A stretch of 64,000 nt of DNA from Moritella viscosa. GTDB taxonomy: Bacteria > Pseudomonadota > Gammaproteobacteria > Enterobacterales > Moritellaceae. The translations under genes and the position numbers were made by a program. The stretch is taken from NCBI GenBank assembly GCA_000953735.1, contig LN554852.1, positions 4,289,846-4,353,845 on the forward strand, read 5' to 3'. Below are positions 9,038-18,709 of this stretch, in pieces (positions within the stretch are counted from its first letter, which is position 1; every line of letters begins with the position of its first letter). The notes under the pieces were generated by a model. That model was not told where the DNA came from. It was given only the letters and a program-made list of their open reading frames with translations, and did not search any database.

Positions 9038-10207
9038 TTATATCACTTCAGGTAATAAAATACGTTCTAAAACAGCAACGACTTCATCTTGCTGTTGTAC
9101 AGTCATTATATGAAACAGCGGTAATGATATCGCTTCTTGATAGTAATGCTCTGAAGCGGGGAAATCACCGTGTTTAAAGCCCATATTTTGATAATAAGGC
9201 TGCAGATGTACAGGAATATAATGCAGGTTAACGCCGATACCATTTTCGCGTAACGCATTAAAGACTTGCGGATGCGTCAGGTTAATTTTATCAAGTTGTA
9301 AACGGATCACATATAAATGTAAACCCGAGTATGTATTATCTAACTGAAAAGGGATAACAACAGGTAATTCCGCTAATAAAGCATTATAACGCTTTGCTAA
9401 ACGATGGCGTGCTGCAACAAACTCAGCCAATCGCTGCATCTGCGATACACCCAGTGCTGCTTGCAACTCTGTCATGCGGTAGTTAAAGCCAAGTTCAATC
9501 TGCTGATAATACCAACCACCATCAGATTCACCTTGCATCAATGCCGGATCACACGTAATACCATGGCTACGAAATAACGTCATTTGTTCCGCTAGATGAT
9601 CACTATTAGTCAGTGCTGCTCCACCTTCCGCGGTAGTAACGATCTTAACCGGATGAAAACTAAATACCGTGATATCAGAATATTGCCCAGCGCCAATTGG
9701 TGACTCTAAATAGCGACCACCAATAGCGTGAGATGCATCTTCGATAATACTAAAGCCATATTCTAACGATAACGCATGGATCGATTTCATATCACAAGGC
9801 TGGCCGCACAAGTGCACTGCTACCAATACTTTAGGTAATTGCTGTTTTGTTTTAGCAATAACTAATTTCTTTTCTAATTCTATCGGGCACAGGTTATACG
9901 TCTGTGGATTAATATCGACAAAATCTACTTTTGAACCACAATATAATCCGCAGTTTGCGGATGCGACAAAAGTAACAGGTGTAGTCCAAAGAATATCATC
10001 CTGACCTAACCCCAATGCTAAGCAAGCAATATGTAATGCAGAGGTTGCACTATTTACTGCTAAGGCATGTTTTGCACCAGTAAAATCGGTTAATGACTTT
10101 TCAAACGCTGGAACCTGGGGACCTTGCGTTAAAAAATCAGACTGTAGAACATCAACAACAGCAGTAATATCTGCCTGCGTTATTTCTTGCTTACCATATG
10201 GGATCAT
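9038..10207 (-). CDS. pseC: UDP-4-amino-4,6-dideoxy-N-acetyl-beta-L-altrosamine transaminase
   Basis: PLP-dependent aminotransferase of the DegT/DnrJ/EryC1 family; second enzyme of pseudaminic-acid synthesis, acting on the PseB product. It is intact at 389 residues. It shows MIPYGKQEITQADITAVVDV, the catalytic-Lys region SFHPVKIVTTAEGGAA near residue 186, and IIEDASHAIGG. It is the only whole gene of the pseudaminate module: pseB upstream carries an IS and a deletion, and pseF and pseG downstream are broken. Its product therefore probably has no substrate and no downstream pathway, unless the genes are complemented elsewhere in the genome. The start is nine bases after the pseB stop. Confidence 0.92.
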   Translation of the reverse strand: MIPYGKQEITQADITAVVDVLQSDFLTQGPQVPAFEKSLTDFTGAKHALAVNSATSALHIACLALGLGQDDILWTTPVTFVASANCGLYCGSKVDFVDINPQTYNLCPIELEKKLVIAKTKQQLPKVLVAVHLCGQPCDMKSIHALSLEYGFSIIEDASHAIGGRYLESPIGAGQYSDITVFSFHPVKIVTTAEGGAALTNSDHLAEQMTLFRSHGITCDPALMQGESDGGWYYQQIELGFNYRMTELQAALGVSQMQRLAEFVAARHRLAKRYNALLAELPVVIPFQLDNTYSGLHLYVIRLQLDKINLTHPQVFNALRENGIGVNLHYIPVHLQPYYQNMGFKHGDFPASEHYYQEAISLPLFHIMTVQQQDEVVAVLERILLPEVI

Positions 10208-10856
10208 AATCTTAGTTATACCTTAAAGTTTGCATCTACATGTTCAATAATTAAGTCTCGTAAGCCTTCAACCGTGTCCCACTCTGTGTTGGTACCAGAG
10301 TTATATTTAAAGCCAAGCGGTACTTTTATCGCTTTATGGTGATCAATATAATCTTGCTCTTCATACGTGTACGATACTGATGGCAAAATTGCGTAATACG
10401 GTCCCAAATCAATAGTATTCAAAGAATCCGAATCAGTGATCATTTCTTCATGTAATTTTTCACCAGGACGAATACCAACAACACGTTGTTTACATTCAGG
10501 CGCAATAGCTTCAGCAACATCTAAATTTTTATATGACGGAATTTTAGGAATAAATATTTCACCACCAAGATGGTTTCCCAGTGCAAACATCACTAAGTTA
10601 ACACCATCTTGTAATGAAATATTAAAGCGCGTCATTTCTTCATGTGTGATTGGTAATAAGCCTTCTTCTTTTTTATCCATGAAGAATGGAATAACAGACC
10701 CACGCGAGCCCATTACATTACCGTAACGAACAACACTAAACTTGATATCTTTAGAACCGCGAATATTATTTGCTGCTGCAAATAATTTATCTGATGCTAG
10801 TTTAGTTGCGCCATATAGATTGACTGGTGCACATGCTTTATCAGTTGAAAGAGCTA

Positions 10857-12155
<1,299 letters not shown>

Positions 12156-12207
12156 TTATCCATGTTTATTTATTATAAAGTAAATGACGTTTTATTATAA
12201 TTGAGTA

Positions 12208-12336
12208 AATTCAATTTTATGTCTCAGTGACATTTATATCACTGAGACATACTTTATCTATTTTGAGACATTCCATGTCGGGCAATCCCTTGTACAACCT
12301 CTCTATTACGGGTTTTTAGTAAAAGGCCCCAATAGG
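12208..12336 (-). repeat. Direct repeat R1, upstream of pseB
   Basis: Shares with 20462-20590 an ordered set of blocks in the same orientation: ATTCAATTTTAT / ATTCAATTTATA, CACTGAG(a/c)CATA, TTTATCTAT, TGAGACA and, about 50-55 bases on, AGGCCCCAATAGG. One copy ends 57 bases upstream of pseB, the other about 27 bases upstream of neuA. The two bracket the whole neu-wzx module. The similarity was judged by eye; the stretch between TGAGACA and AGGCCCC is not conserved in sequence, only in length. On the minus strand one frame in this block reads YWGLL in both copies, which may mean a shared coding remnant. Confidence 0.7.
12219..12250. promoter_or_regulatory. Perfect 12-bp inverted repeat upstream of pseB
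   Basis: ATGTCTCAGTGA is followed, after an 8-base A/T loop, by its exact reverse complement. It lies 68 bases upstream of the pseB ATG and inside the direct repeat shared with the neuA upstream region. A further TGAGACA copy sits at 12265-12271. There is no U-run, so it looks more like an operator or an RNA hairpin in the leader than a terminator. The neuA copy of this repeat keeps CACTGAG and TGAGACA, but the long perfect dyad is eroded there. Confidence 0.5.
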
Positions 12337-12341
12337 TCCAT

Positions 12342-12536
12342 TCACATTAAATAATGAAAAAATATTAGAGGGTTAAAGAAAACAAAAAAGGAAAACATAT
12401 ACGGATTACACTCATAATATTTAAATATCAAATATACTGATAATAGTAAAACAAGCATGTTTATAATAAATATACTTACATAACTAAAATCAACCGCGAT
12501 AAGTAATAGAACAGGTCCTATGAAATTACTAGAAGT
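12342..12536 (-). pseudogene. Remnant of a hydrophobic (polymerase-like) membrane protein, downstream part
   Basis: A 65-codon open stretch that reads SNFIGPVLLLIAVDFSY, then IFIINMLVLLLSVYLIFKYY, then MFSFFVFFNPLIFFHYLM, and stops at 12342. It has two to three membrane segments and no start codon of its own. It abuts the IS256-family element at 12537. More hydrophobic coding-like sequence continues on the other side of the IS. The style resembles Wzy/EpsG-type polymerases, so this may be the old polymerase gene of the neu module, but no diagnostic motif is present. Confidence 0.4.
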
Positions 12537-13841
12537 GACCCTGTAAGTGATTCTGTGTAATTACCATTTTAGAGATGATCTTTTAATCGGTCTTCAAATT
12601 CAATGATAAAACGATTCATGGCTGCTTTCCAGTTATGGATCGGCATCGACCATTTTTTTGAAGCTGAACGGATCGCTAAATACACTACTTTTTTAGCTGA
12701 ATCATCGCTTGGAAATACCTTCCTATTCTTGATTTCTTTACGTATAACGCTGTTAAGTGATTCAATGGCGTTCGTTGTGTAAATCGCTTTTCTGATATCC
12801 TTAGGATATCTGAAAAACGTATTTAAGTTCTCCCAATTGCTAATCCATGACTTTGATATTTGTGGATATTTATCATCCCAGCGTTCTGAAAACGCATCTC
12901 GTTCCATTAACGCTATATCTTCAGTATCTGCTTGGTAAATTCGTTTTAGGTCTGCCGTTACCGCCTTGTAGTCTTTCCAGGATACAAATCGTAGTGAATT
13001 TCTAATCATATGAACGATACAAAGCTGGATATGAGTTTCAGGGTAAACTGTATTAATTGCATCTGGAAAGCCTTTCAGGCCATCTACACACGCGATTAGG
13101 ATGTCTTCGACACCTCTATTCTGTAACTCTGTTAATACATTCAGCCAAAATTTAGCACCTTCATTCTCAGCGAACCACAAGCCTAACAGCTCTTTTTCAC
13201 CGTCAAGGTTTATGGCTAAAGCAAGAAATACGGCTTTGTTAATTACGCGATTGTCTTGGCGTATTTTAACGACTATGCAATCTAAATAAACGATAGGATA
13301 GATGCTATCTAGCGGCCTATTTTGCCACTCGTTTACTTCTTCAATGACGGCATTGGTTACTTTTGATATGAGGGTTGGAGAGATATCCGCATTGTACATT
13401 TCTTTAAATGAATCAACGATATCACGTGTTGTCATTCCTCGAGCATAGAGACTCAGGATCTTATCATCCATCGACGTAAAACGAGTTTGGTTTTTCTTGA
13501 CCAGCTTCGGTTCAAAGCTACCCTCGCGATCTCTGGGTGTATCAAGTTCAAATTGGCCATCTTCAGTTTTTAGTGTTTTGGATGAATGTCCATTTCGGTA
13601 ATTTCGCGAGGTTTCTTTCTGGTTTTTTTCATAACCCAGATGGTCATCTAGCTCCGCATTGAGCGCAGCTTCAACGGTTATTTTAGTTAGCATTTGACTA
13701 AAATCGAGGAGGTCTTGTTGAGATTTCAAGCCTTTTGCGGCTTCCTTTGCAAAGGCTTCAAGTTCTTGCTTTGTCATAATTACCTATCCTTAATATGATT
13801 AAGTTAATGATAGGCAATTACACAGATTTCGGGACAGGGTC
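12537..13841 (-). mobile_element. IS256-family insertion sequence
   Basis: A 1305-bp element. Left end GACCCTGTAAGTGATTCTGTG; the right end read inwards is GACCCTGTCCCGAAATCTGTG. Both continue GTAATT, giving imperfect inverted repeats of about 28 bp. It is flanked by CTAGAAGT (12529-12536) and CTAGCAGT (13842-13849), an 8-bp target duplication with one mismatch. One complete transposase gene lies inside. The mismatch in the duplication suggests an older insertion or later mutation. Confidence 0.9.
12569..13777 (-). CDS. IS256-family transposase
   Basis: A 402-residue mutator-type DDE transposase and the only gene of the element around it. Seen: an N-terminal LDDHLGYEKNQKETSRNYRNG region, DTPRDREGSFEPKLVKKNQ, the catalytic IYPIVYLDCIVVKIRQDNRV (first Asp), ILIACVDGLKGFPDAI (second Asp), and the late FFRYPKDIRKAIYTTNAIES (Glu in the NAIES motif). 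Length and all three acidic positions are normal, with no frameshift, so it may be active. It should catalyse movement of this element and of related copies in the genome. Confidence 0.95.
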   Translation of the reverse strand: MTKQELEAFAKEAAKGLKSQQDLLDFSQMLTKITVEAALNAELDDHLGYEKNQKETSRNYRNGHSSKTLKTEDGQFELDTPRDREGSFEPKLVKKNQTRFTSMDDKILSLYARGMTTRDIVDSFKEMYNADISPTLISKVTNAVIEEVNEWQNRPLDSIYPIVYLDCIVVKIRQDNRVINKAVFLALAINLDGEKELLGLWFAENEGAKFWLNVLTELQNRGVEDILIACVDGLKGFPDAINTVYPETHIQLCIVHMIRNSLRFVSWKDYKAVTADLKRIYQADTEDIALMERDAFSERWDDKYPQISKSWISNWENLNTFFRYPKDIRKAIYTTNAIESLNSVIRKEIKNRKVFPSDDSAKKVVYLAIRSASKKWSMPIHNWKAAMNRFIIEFEDRLKDHL

Positions 13842-14060
13842 CTAGCAGTAGCACAAGATTAATTTCATCATCCGCTCTCTAGCCACAACCTCGAACGTAA
13901 GAGAGTCAACATACTGTCGGAATCTGGATTTCTCCTTTTAAACTCAGCTCACCCAATATGAAATACCCAATAATAAAAAAAGGTATTAAGCATAACAAAA
14001 CCAGGTATCTCGTATGGGCTGTTACTTTTTGCAGCAACTCCAACTCCAAACTTAAACTAT
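13842..14060 (-). pseudogene. Degraded hydrophobic coding remnant upstream of the IS256 element
   Basis: On the minus strand one frame reads RYLVLLCLIPFFIIGYFILG, a clear membrane segment, followed by ELSLKGEIQIPTV and a stop. A second frame then reads RQYVDSLTFEVVARERMM before it also stops. No single frame crosses the segment. It probably belongs to the same decayed membrane protein as 12342-12536 on the other side of the IS. Apart from this and the heptamer array, I see nothing else between the IS and the acyltransferase gene. Confidence 0.35.
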
Positions 14061-14087
14061 ATAATATAGTTTATATTATATATTATA

Positions 14088-14297
14088 TATTATGTATTAT
14101 GTATTATGTATTATGTATTATGTATTATGTATTATGTATTATGTATTATGTATTATGTATTATGTATTATGTATTATGTATTATGTATTATGTATTATGT
14201 ATTATGTATTATGTATTATGTATTATGTATTATGTATTATGTATTATGTATTATGTATTATGTATTATGTATTATGTATTATGTATTATGTATTATG
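14088..14297. repeat. Perfect tandem array of TATTATG, 30 copies
   Basis: The 210 bases are 30 uninterrupted copies of the 7-base unit, preceded by a degenerate TATAATATAG/TATATTATAT stretch from about 14058. It lies at the 3' end of the acyltransferase gene, whose stop codon falls in the first unit on that side. Seven is not a multiple of three, so each copy gained or lost changes reading frame. Plus-strand open frames through it (repeating Met-Tyr-Tyr-Val-Leu-Cys-Ile) are by-products of the repeat. Confidence 0.97.
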
Positions 14298-14801
14298 TGA
14301 TGAGTCTAAATTTTCGTAATGAGAAACACTTCTTTCAGAAAATTGTTTCGCAGGATGCCCCCCCATGATTGCTAATGGCGGTACATTTTTAACAACAACA
14401 CTACCAGCTTGAATAATTGAACCATAACCAATCGTAATACCGGCCAGAATTATTACACGAGATCCTAGCCATACATTTTTTTCTATAATAGTATCCGGGG
14501 TTATCAGTTTCTCATCATAGGGTAATTTTCCCGCAATTTTATAATCATGCGCATCAGAGATAATAAGACAATCCCGTCCGCTATGAAAGTTATCACCTAT
14601 AAATACTCTCCCCTTCCCAGTGATAGAAAGTCCATTAAAATGAGTATTAAAACCTAAATGAGTTCTACCATTAAATTCTGATCTTACATTGATTATTGGC
14701 TTTCCTTTAAAAGAAGCAATATTTCTTTTAGCAAAAAGAAAGTTTATATTTATATTTAGCCTCCGTCTAATATTCTTAATTATATACTTTAATTTTTCCA
14801 T
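14286..14801 (-). CDS. Hexapeptide-repeat acyltransferase (WbbJ/CysE-like)
   Basis: A 171-residue left-handed beta-helix acetyltransferase, probably O-acetylating a sugar of the polysaccharide. Isoleucine-rich hexapeptide turns run from about residue 50 to 150 (VFIGDNFHSGRDCLII, IIEKNVWLGSRVIILAG, IGYGSIIQAGSVV). The catalytic His sits in SDAHDYK, and the family closing motif MGGHPAK follows. The last residues (SVSHYENLDSSHNT) run into the TATTATG array and the stop lies in the array, so the C terminus may have been altered by the repeat. It is the last gene of the neu module before the polymerase remnant. Confidence 0.85.
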   Translation of the reverse strand: MEKLKYIIKNIRRRLNININFLFAKRNIASFKGKPIINVRSEFNGRTHLGFNTHFNGLSITGKGRVFIGDNFHSGRDCLIISDAHDYKIAGKLPYDEKLITPDTIIEKNVWLGSRVIILAGITIGYGSIIQAGSVVVKNVPPLAIMGGHPAKQFSERSVSHYENLDSSHNT

Positions 14802-14889
14802 CCCTGTATTTACCTCTTAGAAAGCGTTCACATTACAAAAATAATTTATATTCGATTATTAACTAGTAGTCGAAGAACAATCATGGAAC

Positions 14890-16146
14890 CTACATTTTCC
14901 ACACAGCCCAAGGCATACTAAATACCTTTGCACTTACAATCCACGTCCCAACAAATTGAAATAAATTAGCTATCATAAACGAAATAGCAGCCCCTTTTAT
15001 TCCTAAATAAGGAATTAGCCATACAAGTAAAACTATATTTAGAACACCTGATGATATTGTAATCATCGATAAATATTTATTTTTTTTAGCATAAAAAATA
15101 TAATTTGTAACAATAAAGTACATACCTAAAAATACTTGACCTAATATAATAATTGGCACGATATCAGCTACTGAATGGAACTTTTCACCAACAATAAATT
15201 TTAGAATCGTAGGTCCTATAATAAAAGATAATGCAGAAAAAAAGAGTAAAAACACAAAATACAAATAAGATATTTTTACAACTTTCTTCTTTTGTGATAA
15301 TTCATTTTTATTTAATTCAGAAAACAGCCAAGGTGAGTACGCTTTATTAACACTGCTTAAGATTACATTAACTACCAAGCCTAAATTCACTGCAACCATA
15401 TAAATACCAGTTGCCTCTACTCCAAGTTCTTTATTTATAACTAATCTATCAATAGATAACAACAAAAAACCACCTAATAGGTGAGGGACCAAAGGTATAC
15501 CAAATTCTAAGGCGTACTTCACATCTTTTTTATTATATTCGAATATAAGTAGATTATCTATTCTCAACAAAAAAAATGATACCAAAAGCACTAATAAACT
15601 TGTTATTGAAATCCCATAAATACGCCCTTCAGGGCCTAAGTTAAATAAAATAATAAATACTAAACTAAGGAAAACATTTAAAATTGAGTTGCTTATTTGA
15701 AGAGCACCATATGCTTTTGTTTTCCCTCTTATTTGCCATTGAACAAATCTAATGTTTAATAAAAAACTACTAAAAGCAGTTAACACACCGAAATAAACCC
15801 AGTAATTAGGAATAGATAAATATCTAGCCAAATAATCATTTGAAAAATATAAAGTAATAGACGTGGCTATTGTACTGACTAATAATATAAAAACACAATT
15901 GCCATTAAACCTCGCCAATTCATTTTCTGACACATTCAGTTCAAAAAAACGTCGGCTACTTGCTCCATGCACGCTTAGTCCAATAAGAGCGCTTAAGGCT
16001 GAAATTAATAGACTAAACATAGCAATTTGCCCATACTCACCAGGTGTTAAGTAACGAGTTAAGATGGGTAATAAAGCAAATGGAATTGCAGCACTAAAGA
16101 CTGACGAAAATAAATATGAAAAAATATTTTTAAAAACTGGACTCAT
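14890..16146 (-). CDS. wzx: Oligosaccharide-unit flippase Wzx
   Basis: Polytopic membrane protein of the polysaccharide transport (PST/MOP) family that flips lipid-linked repeat units to the periplasm. Start 16146 (MSPVFKNIFSYLFSSVFSAA) has AAGG eight bases upstream; a TTG twelve codons earlier is less likely. About 418 residues with 12 to 14 hydrophobic segments. The typical N-terminal FALLPILTRYLTPGEYGQIA is present, as is IYMVAVNLGLVVNVILSSVN mid-protein. It is the only flippase in the window and is intact. Together with the broken wzy it makes this a Wzx/Wzy-type pathway. Confidence 0.93.
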   Translation of the reverse strand: MSPVFKNIFSYLFSSVFSAAIPFALLPILTRYLTPGEYGQIAMFSLLISALSALIGLSVHGASSRRFFELNVSENELARFNGNCVFILLVSTIATSITLYFSNDYLARYLSIPNYWVYFGVLTAFSSFLLNIRFVQWQIRGKTKAYGALQISNSILNVFLSLVFIILFNLGPEGRIYGISITSLLVLLVSFFLLRIDNLLIFEYNKKDVKYALEFGIPLVPHLLGGFLLLSIDRLVINKELGVEATGIYMVAVNLGLVVNVILSSVNKAYSPWLFSELNKNELSQKKKVVKISYLYFVFLLFFSALSFIIGPTILKFIVGEKFHSVADIVPIIILGQVFLGMYFIVTNYIFYAKKNKYLSMITISSGVLNIVLLVWLIPYLGIKGAAISFMIANLFQFVGTWIVSAKVFSMPWAVWKM

Positions 16147-16343
16147 TACATTAACCTTATTAAAAAAATGAACTAGTTTCAATCATATTATATACGTCCT
16201 ATATTTTAATTTATTGGAGGTCCGATCTTGCAATAATTTAATCATACGAAGCCCCTTGAGTCTATAAGATTGGCCATAAGCGCTAATTATTCATCCTGAT
16301 TTTTATTTTATCTAAATTTGTAAGTTAAACGATTATCACTAAT

Positions 16344-17579
16344 TTAAAATATTTCATTTATCTTTTCGTTAACAACTTCCATATAACTTTTATTTGGCGT
16401 TATTTCATAATAAAATTTAGCGGCTTCATATGCATTGTCTTCCAAAGATTTTAAAGGGTGTTCAGCTAATATTTCAAATAATTCAGCAGCATTTTTTATT
16501 TTAATACACACATTATTATCTAATAAAGAGTACCAATCAGGTACACTTGATGAACCATTAAAGCAAAAAGAAGGGACTTTCTTAATAGCAGCTTCCAGAA
16601 GGAGTCCAGACATCGGACCAACTAATATTGAAATATTGTTTAAGTATTCTATTGGTTTTTGAGCACACGGATTACTATATTCAATTTTATTTTTTAAAGC
16701 TAAATTTTTCCATTCACTCATTCTATGATCTGCTGGATGTGGTCTCAATATTATTTTATATTTCCTTTTTAACTCTAGGACCAAATCATTTATTTCGTCC
16801 ACTTGACTAATTAACCCAGTAGATATACCTATGAGGCAGCCTATTTTATTAGATTTTATCAAATCGTTTATATTCGAACCGACAAGTGTGACCTTACATC
16901 GTTCAAATATTCGATATGTTTGATATGCATGTTGACCTTCAAGAAACGCATAAGAAAAATCAAGTTGAGGAAACCCCTTAACTGCCGGAGCATGTTGTAC
17001 ATATAATGTTTTTATTGATAAATCATTACAAGCATACATCAATGTTCTATTTATTGGGTTATGATCATTTGACATTACAACTAATGTTGGTTTATTTTTT
17101 TTCAGTCTTATATACCAGCTGATATAAATACCTATCGATAGCAAATAACCATCAAGATTATATTTCAAAGAATCTAATAAATATCTATCATTTCTTTTAA
17201 AGCAATATAGTATAAAAAACGGTGACAAAACAAAAGAAAAGATATAAGCAGAGAATAGTGATACTTTAATATCACTATTTAATTGTTCTGAACAGCTTAC
17301 GCAATCATCTCTCCACAGTAGATGTTCCAATGCTTTCTTTTGATTTACGGAGCCATAATATACCATTTTTTTATCTTTCAATTTTTCATCTTTATCCGAA
17401 AAATTCAATTCAAATGCTCTACATAATTTATAAAAAAATAATAAAAGCCTTTTAAATAACCCTATTTTTTTTCTAGATAAAAACAATTCAAAATTACCAA
17501 CTCGATTAAGTTCTGAACTAGACCATGCAAAATTAGCATCTGAATAGTTGAAGTTAAATATTCTTTTTTTAAATTTCAT
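16344..17579 (-). CDS. Unassigned GT-B-like glycosyltransferase following neuC
   Basis: A 411-residue soluble-looking protein with one possible membrane-associated stretch (SLFSAYIFSFVLSPFFILYC). I do not recognise a specific family. A C-terminal half with YKIILRPHPADHRMSEW and VGPMSGLLLEAAIKKVPSFC resembles the nucleotide-binding half of GT-B enzymes, including capsule sialyl- and glycerophosphotransferases. Its ATG overlaps the neuC stop region by 11 bases, so it belongs to the neu operon and wzx follows. By context it is the best candidate in the window for transfer of CMP-sialic acid, but that is inference only. The DNA is very A+T-rich, like wzx and wzy. Confidence 0.6.
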   Translation of the reverse strand: MKFKKRIFNFNYSDANFAWSSSELNRVGNFELFLSRKKIGLFKRLLLFFYKLCRAFELNFSDKDEKLKDKKMVYYGSVNQKKALEHLLWRDDCVSCSEQLNSDIKVSLFSAYIFSFVLSPFFILYCFKRNDRYLLDSLKYNLDGYLLSIGIYISWYIRLKKNKPTLVVMSNDHNPINRTLMYACNDLSIKTLYVQHAPAVKGFPQLDFSYAFLEGQHAYQTYRIFERCKVTLVGSNINDLIKSNKIGCLIGISTGLISQVDEINDLVLELKRKYKIILRPHPADHRMSEWKNLALKNKIEYSNPCAQKPIEYLNNISILVGPMSGLLLEAAIKKVPSFCFNGSSSVPDWYSLLDNNVCIKIKNAAELFEILAEHPLKSLEDNAYEAAKFYYEITPNKSYMEVVNEKINEIF

Positions 17580-18708
17580 GTTTTATTTTTATATCTAAAA
17601 AAACTTTTTGGCTTGATGTATACCATAAATTTTCATTATTAATAGCCTTAAAAAACAATTTGTTACTTTCGCCAGTTCCAAATTCTTGTTCGGGAGCAAA
17701 ACGACTTATCAACGACTTATCAATTAACTCCAAAATCACATGACTATCCTCATCACAATTGAGTATTGATATAGCGTTAGAGCGATTATCTTGTCTGCTT
17801 CCCAAGTTTATTGATGGTAAACCATAAAATGGCATTTCACGGATTCCGGCGCTGGAATTCCCCACCATAAACTGTGCATTTTTAAGCAACGTTAAAAAAC
17901 ATTCAAAACGTAAACTAGGAAATACTTTAAAGTTAGAATTATCTTTTAAACGAGACAATTCATTAATAATGATCTCTGAACCATGGTCGTTATTTGGATA
18001 TATAACTACATAATTTTGCTTACTTTCAATTAACGCATCGATCGTTTCTCTAATATTCTTAGGTAAGCTATCAACGTCAGTTGTGACAGGGTGATACATA
18101 AAGACTGCATATCTCTCAAAATCTATTTCATATCGTTTTTTAACATCCTGCAATTTAGGTAGATCGGATGATGTCATTATATCTAAATCAGGAGAACCAA
18201 TTACGTAGATGCTTTGTTCACACTCACCCAACTGTAATAAGCGTTGTTTTGCTTTTTCATTTGACACAAAATGAAGGTGAGACATCTTTGACACTGAGTG
18301 ACGAATAAGTTCATCAATCGTTCCTGACACCTCTCCACCTTCAATATGTGATACTAAAATATTATTCAATGAACCGACTATCGCACCAGCCATCGCTTCA
18401 ACACGGTCTCCATGAACAACGATCATATCAGGTTGTAATTCTTTTACATAATCAGATAGTCCTTGAATTGTCTTTGCTAAAATAACATCCATAGAGTCAT
18501 GTTTATTTTGGTTAATATACTTGTAGATAGATTGAAAACCTGATTTTTCAACCTCTCTTGCCGTCATTCCATATGTTGCAATCATATGCATACCTGTCAC
18601 AAATATATGTGCATCAAATTGCTCTGCACCTTCAACTTTATGAATCAAACTTTTTAGCTTACCAAAGTCAGCACGAGTGCCGGTTAAGAATAATATTTTT
18701 TTTGTCAT
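17569..18708 (-). CDS. neuC: UDP-N-acetylglucosamine 2-epimerase (hydrolysing)
   Basis: Produces ManNAc and UDP from UDP-GlcNAc, the first step of bacterial sialic-acid synthesis. A 379-residue protein starting MTKKILFLTGTRADFGKL, the NeuC signature. It carries VHGDRVEAMAGAIVGSLNN near residue 103, HIEGGEVSGTIDELIRHSVS near 125 and VGNSSAGIREMPFYGLPSIN near 295, where the UDP is bound. Intact and in the middle of neuA-neuB-neuC. A legionaminate role (the NeuC/LegG homologue acting on a bacillosamine derivative) is less likely because no dehydratase or aminotransferase for that sugar lies in this module. Confidence 0.93.
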   Translation of the reverse strand: MTKKILFLTGTRADFGKLKSLIHKVEGAEQFDAHIFVTGMHMIATYGMTAREVEKSGFQSIYKYINQNKHDSMDVILAKTIQGLSDYVKELQPDMIVVHGDRVEAMAGAIVGSLNNILVSHIEGGEVSGTIDELIRHSVSKMSHLHFVSNEKAKQRLLQLGECEQSIYVIGSPDLDIMTSSDLPKLQDVKKRYEIDFERYAVFMYHPVTTDVDSLPKNIRETIDALIESKQNYVVIYPNNDHGSEIIINELSRLKDNSNFKVFPSLRFECFLTLLKNAQFMVGNSSAGIREMPFYGLPSINLGSRQDNRSNAISILNCDEDSHVILELIDKSLISRFAPEQEFGTGESNKLFFKAINNENLWYTSSQKVFLDIKIKHEI

Positions 18709-18709
18709 A

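Noticed and set aside
14088..14297. CRISPR array
   Set aside because: The repeat unit is 7 bases with no spacers, so it is a simple tandem repeat.
13958..14368. Plus-strand open frames encoding repeated Met-Tyr-Tyr-Val-Leu-Cys-Ile
   Set aside because: They are created by reading the TATTATG array; the unit has no stop in these frames. There is no ribosome site and no conserved protein.
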